Below are positions 4,999 through 7,040 of a DNA stretch of 7,040 nucleotides, piece after piece. This stretch comes from Rickettsia sp. (GTDB lineage Bacteria; Pseudomonadota; Alphaproteobacteria; Rickettsiales; Rickettsiaceae), in NCBI GenBank assembly GCA_031254535.1, contig JAIRUG010000100.1, positions 1 to 7,040 on the forward strand, written 5' to 3'. The translations under genes and the position numbers were made by a program. Position 1 is the first letter of the stretch. Each line of letters starts with the position of its first letter. The notes under the pieces are model-generated. The model was given only the letters and a program-made list of their open reading frames with translations. It did no database searches and was not told the DNA's origin.

Positions 4999-6741
4999 AT
5001 GCAAAATAAATACATTATTGCATTTTTTTGGCAACATATAAAACCATATAAATGGTTTTACTTGGTTATGCTACTTGCTCCTACTATAAGTAGTTTTTAC
5101 CCGTCTGCCAATTATTATGCGATTAAATTATTTCTTGATACAATAGCAGCACAAGAGAATTTAACTTATCAGTTAGTTTTACTACCGATTATAATATTCA
5201 CGTCTGCACAAGTGATTTTAGATTTGGTGTGGCGTATCAGTAACATAGCAGAATGGAAGGCTGAGCCTTATGTGCGGCGTTCTATATTGCTCCAATCATA
5301 TGACTATGTTCAGCACCATTCTTATTCGTTCTTCCAAGAAAATTTTACAGGAGTTATAAGCAGCAAAATCAAAGGTATTTTGGATGGGTATGATAAATTT
5401 TGGGCGGAAATGCATCACGGATTGCTGCAAAAGCTTCTTAAATGTGGTGTAAATTTTTGTGCCCTTAGCCTTGTTAACACAAATCTTGGCATATTTGTAC
5501 TAATATGGTGTAGTTTTTACGTACCAATTATGTATAAACTCTCAACTAAATTAAACCAACTATCTTGCTTAGAATCCGAAAGTAAGCATCTTATAATTGG
5601 GCAGATTGCAGATAAAATTACTAATATTATTTCGCTTTTTTCTTTTGCTTCTAGGGCAAGAGAATTAAAGGCACTAGATAATAATATATTAAATGATTTT
5701 ATTCCCAGACAGGTAAAAGTATACAAATATAACTTTAAGACTCAAATAGTAGGTATGTGCTTCTATTTTGCTTTGTTTGGTTTTATTCTCTTCTATATGC
5801 TGTATTTAAGAATACATGGCTTAATTTCTGTTGGAGATTTTGCTTTTGTTTTTGGTGTTGCCTTGGTTGTTGCAGAAGATATCTGGAATGCAACAATTTC
5901 ATTGCAAGATTTTTCTAGATCAATGGGTAATTTAAAAAGTGCGTTGTCAGTAGTTACTATCAACCAGCAAGATTTGGATAAACTTAGTGCAAGTTCGCTA
6001 ATAGTTGATAAAGCTATTATTGAATTTAAAAATGTAAATTTTAGTTATAACAAAGAGCTGATCTTTAAAAAGCTAACTTTTTCTATTAGTCATGGTGAGA
6101 AGGTAGGAATAGTCGGTCATTCTGGTAGTGGCAAATCAACACTTATTAATCTCTTGTTACGTTATTTTAAAGTTGCAAATGGTCAAATTTTGATAGATGG
6201 ACAAAATATTGACGATGTTACTCAAGACTCATTACGACAAAACATTGCGGTAATCCCTCAAGATGCTTTGTTATTTCATCGAACGCTGATGGAAAATATC
6301 AGATATGGAAAACAGGAAGCAACTGACGCGGAAGTAATTGAGGCAAGCAAAAAAGCACATATCCATGAATTTATTACAACGTTGCCAGAAGAGTATAATA
6401 CTTATGTTGGGGAGCGAGGTATCAAATTATCTGGTGGACAGCGGCAAAGGGTGGCAATAGCAAGAGCTATTCTGAAAGATGCACCTATTCTTATATTAGA
6501 TGAAGCAACTTCTGCACTTGATAGTCAAACTGAGCGTTTTATCCAAGATAGCCTTAACTTCTTGATTCAAGATAAAAGAAAGACTGTGCTTGCAATTGCC
6601 CACCGCTTATCCACTTTAAAGCATATGGATAGGATAATTGTGTTAGATAAAGGTGTAATGGTTGAAGAAGGCACACATACTACATTAATTCGTAATAAAC
6701 ATAGCCTATACAAAAAACTATGGAAGCTACAGGAAATTTAG
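4999..6741 (+). CDS. ABC exporter half-transporter (MsbA-like, fused membrane and ATPase domains)
   Basis: The 580-residue protein has one ABC transmembrane domain and one nucleotide-binding domain, so it should work as a homodimeric exporter in the inner membrane. About six membrane segments are visible, roughly residues 18-46, 58-78, 143-160, 163-180, 248-270 and 275-295. The ATPase domain starts near 341: A-loop Tyr350, Walker A GHSGSGKST 373-381, Q-loop Gln421, signature LSGGQ 477-481, Walker B ILILDE ending at Asp501 and catalytic Glu502, D-loop SALD 505-508 and switch His535. All catalytic residues are present. Length (MsbA is about 580) and domain order fit lipid A/LPS flippases, but related drug, peptide or toxin exporters look the same, so no symbol is given. 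The ATG at 4999 has no clear Shine-Dalgarno; the next ATG is at codon 24, inside the first membrane segment, so the upstream start is preferred. No strong promoter is visible in the 40 nt between the repeat and the gene. Confidence 0.92.
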   Translation: MQNKYIIAFFWQHIKPYKWFYLVMLLAPTISSFYPSANYYAIKLFLDTIAAQENLTYQLVLLPIIIFTSAQVILDLVWRISNIAEWKAEPYVRRSILLQSYDYVQHHSYSFFQENFTGVISSKIKGILDGYDKFWAEMHHGLLQKLLKCGVNFCALSLVNTNLGIFVLIWCSFYVPIMYKLSTKLNQLSCLESESKHLIIGQIADKITNIISLFSFASRARELKALDNNILNDFIPRQVKVYKYNFKTQIVGMCFYFALFGFILFYMLYLRIHGLISVGDFAFVFGVALVVAEDIWNATISLQDFSRSMGNLKSALSVVTINQQDLDKLSASSLIVDKAIIEFKNVNFSYNKELIFKKLTFSISHGEKVGIVGHSGSGKSTLINLLLRYFKVANGQILIDGQNIDDVTQDSLRQNIAVIPQDALLFHRTLMENIRYGKQEATDAEVIEASKKAHIHEFITTLPEEYNTYVGERGIKLSGGQRQRVAIARAILKDAPILILDEATSALDSQTERFIQDSLNFLIQDKRKTVLAIAHRLSTLKHMDRIIVLDKGVMVEEGTHTTLIRNKHSLYKKLWKLQEI

Positions 6742-7004
6742 GTTATGGCGGGATATAATATTAATTGAACTTTGTGGGATACCGGAAACGTCAATGGCAT
6801 TCGGTTAAGCATTTAATCCTCTTGAATTACGGAAGGTTGGCCATTTATCACTAGGTTTATGAGAGATGCTATAATGATTTAAATAGAATTAGGGGCATGA
6901 AAGTGCTGTTATGGAAGGAGTAGCTATAGCTTAATCAAAGAAAATGGCGACAAGAGGAAGAAAATATAGTATAAATATAGAGAGAAAAAATATAGTAAAA
7001 TCCG
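6742..7004. other. Spacer between the ABC gene and the right transposase, no gene seen
   Basis: All six frames are broken by frequent stops; the longest short frames have no ribosome binding site or recognisable motif. The only structure downstream of the ABC stop is a weak hairpin ACCGgAA/TTCGGT (6781-6787 and 6800-6805, one bulged G) without a T-run. A TATAAT at 6872-6877 is isolated and has no evident -35. The last part should be the end of the IS630-type element, with its boundary not resolvable from one side. The remainder may be decayed coding DNA, but I recognise nothing. Confidence 0.4.
6961..6997 (+). repeat. Direct repeats just upstream of the right transposase
   Basis: AAAATATAGTA occurs at 6961-6971 and again at 6987-6997, a spacing of 26 nt, ending 7 nt before the transposase ATG. 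IS630/Tc1-type elements often have subterminal repeats that bind the transposase, and these copies sit where the element end is expected. In sequence this AT-rich, coincidence is also possible. Confidence 0.35.
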
Positions 7005-7040
7005 ATGCCAAGAAGTTATAGTTACGATCTGAGAACAAGA
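7005..7040 (+). CDS. IS630-family transposase, N-terminal fragment (runs off right edge)
   Basis: An ATG at 7005 opens 12 codons to the window end reading MPRSYSYDLRTR. The pattern M-x-R-x-Y-S-x-D-L-R-x-(R/K) is the characteristic start of IS630-family (Tc1/mariner-like) transposases, which then continue into a helix-turn-helix that binds the element ends. The DDE catalytic domain is outside the window, so integrity cannot be judged. No strong Shine-Dalgarno is visible. Other in-phase starts upstream are closed off by a stop. Confidence 0.75.
   Translation, partial: MPRSYSYDLRTR

Noticed and set aside
6738..6800. 20-codon minus-strand frame after the ABC gene, considered as a small protein or gene remnant.
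   Set aside because: Very short, no ribosome binding site, and nothing recognisable; the upstream extension is stop-interrupted.

Overview
The window looks like a piece of an AT-rich, intracellular Rickettsiales chromosome, most likely family Rickettsiaceae. The evidence is a SecA whose sequence and length closely follow the Rickettsia protein as I remember it, a neighbouring parvulin-type foldase of the Rickettsia Plp type, an MsbA-like half ABC transporter, and long intergenic spacers filled with palindromic repeats of the general Rickettsia palindromic element type. The SecA seems clearly diverged from the remembered typhus and spotted-fever versions, so a Rickettsia-like endosymbiont (for example Torix/Tisiphia or Megaira-like) is possible. 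That placement is inference.

Layout from left to right: the first codons of a transposase on the minus strand (1-86) with a good promoter; a palindromic repeat block (179-309); tRNA-Phe(GAA) on the minus strand (351-426) with a strong promoter; a 256-nt imperfect palindrome with 12-nt terminal inverted repeats (479-734); a parvulin-like foldase gene on the minus strand (845-1705); a 139-nt divergent promoter region; secA on the plus strand (1845-4577); a 421-nt spacer holding a short palindromic repeat (about 4610-4670) and a long palindrome with 58-nt near-identical arms (4705-4938); an ABC exporter gene on the plus strand (4999-6741); a 263-nt spacer with no convincing gene; and the first 12 codons of an IS630-type transposase running off the right edge (7005-7040).

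Functionally, SecA drives Sec-dependent export across the inner membrane and the parvulin-like protein, itself Sec-exported, helps fold exported proteins in the periplasm. Their divergent arrangement around one promoter region fits a shared export theme. The ABC half-transporter is an envelope-type exporter, possibly for lipid A/LPS core or another hydrophobic substrate. The four housekeeping genes are bracketed by two different transposase genes.

I found no new multi-gene system. The unexplained content lies in the repeats: two long, centrally symmetric palindromes, a family of hairpin repeats with exchangeable sub-arms, a 10-mer (TCACGTACGT) shared between repeat classes, and a repeat terminus that supplies most of the -35 box of the tRNA-Phe promoter.
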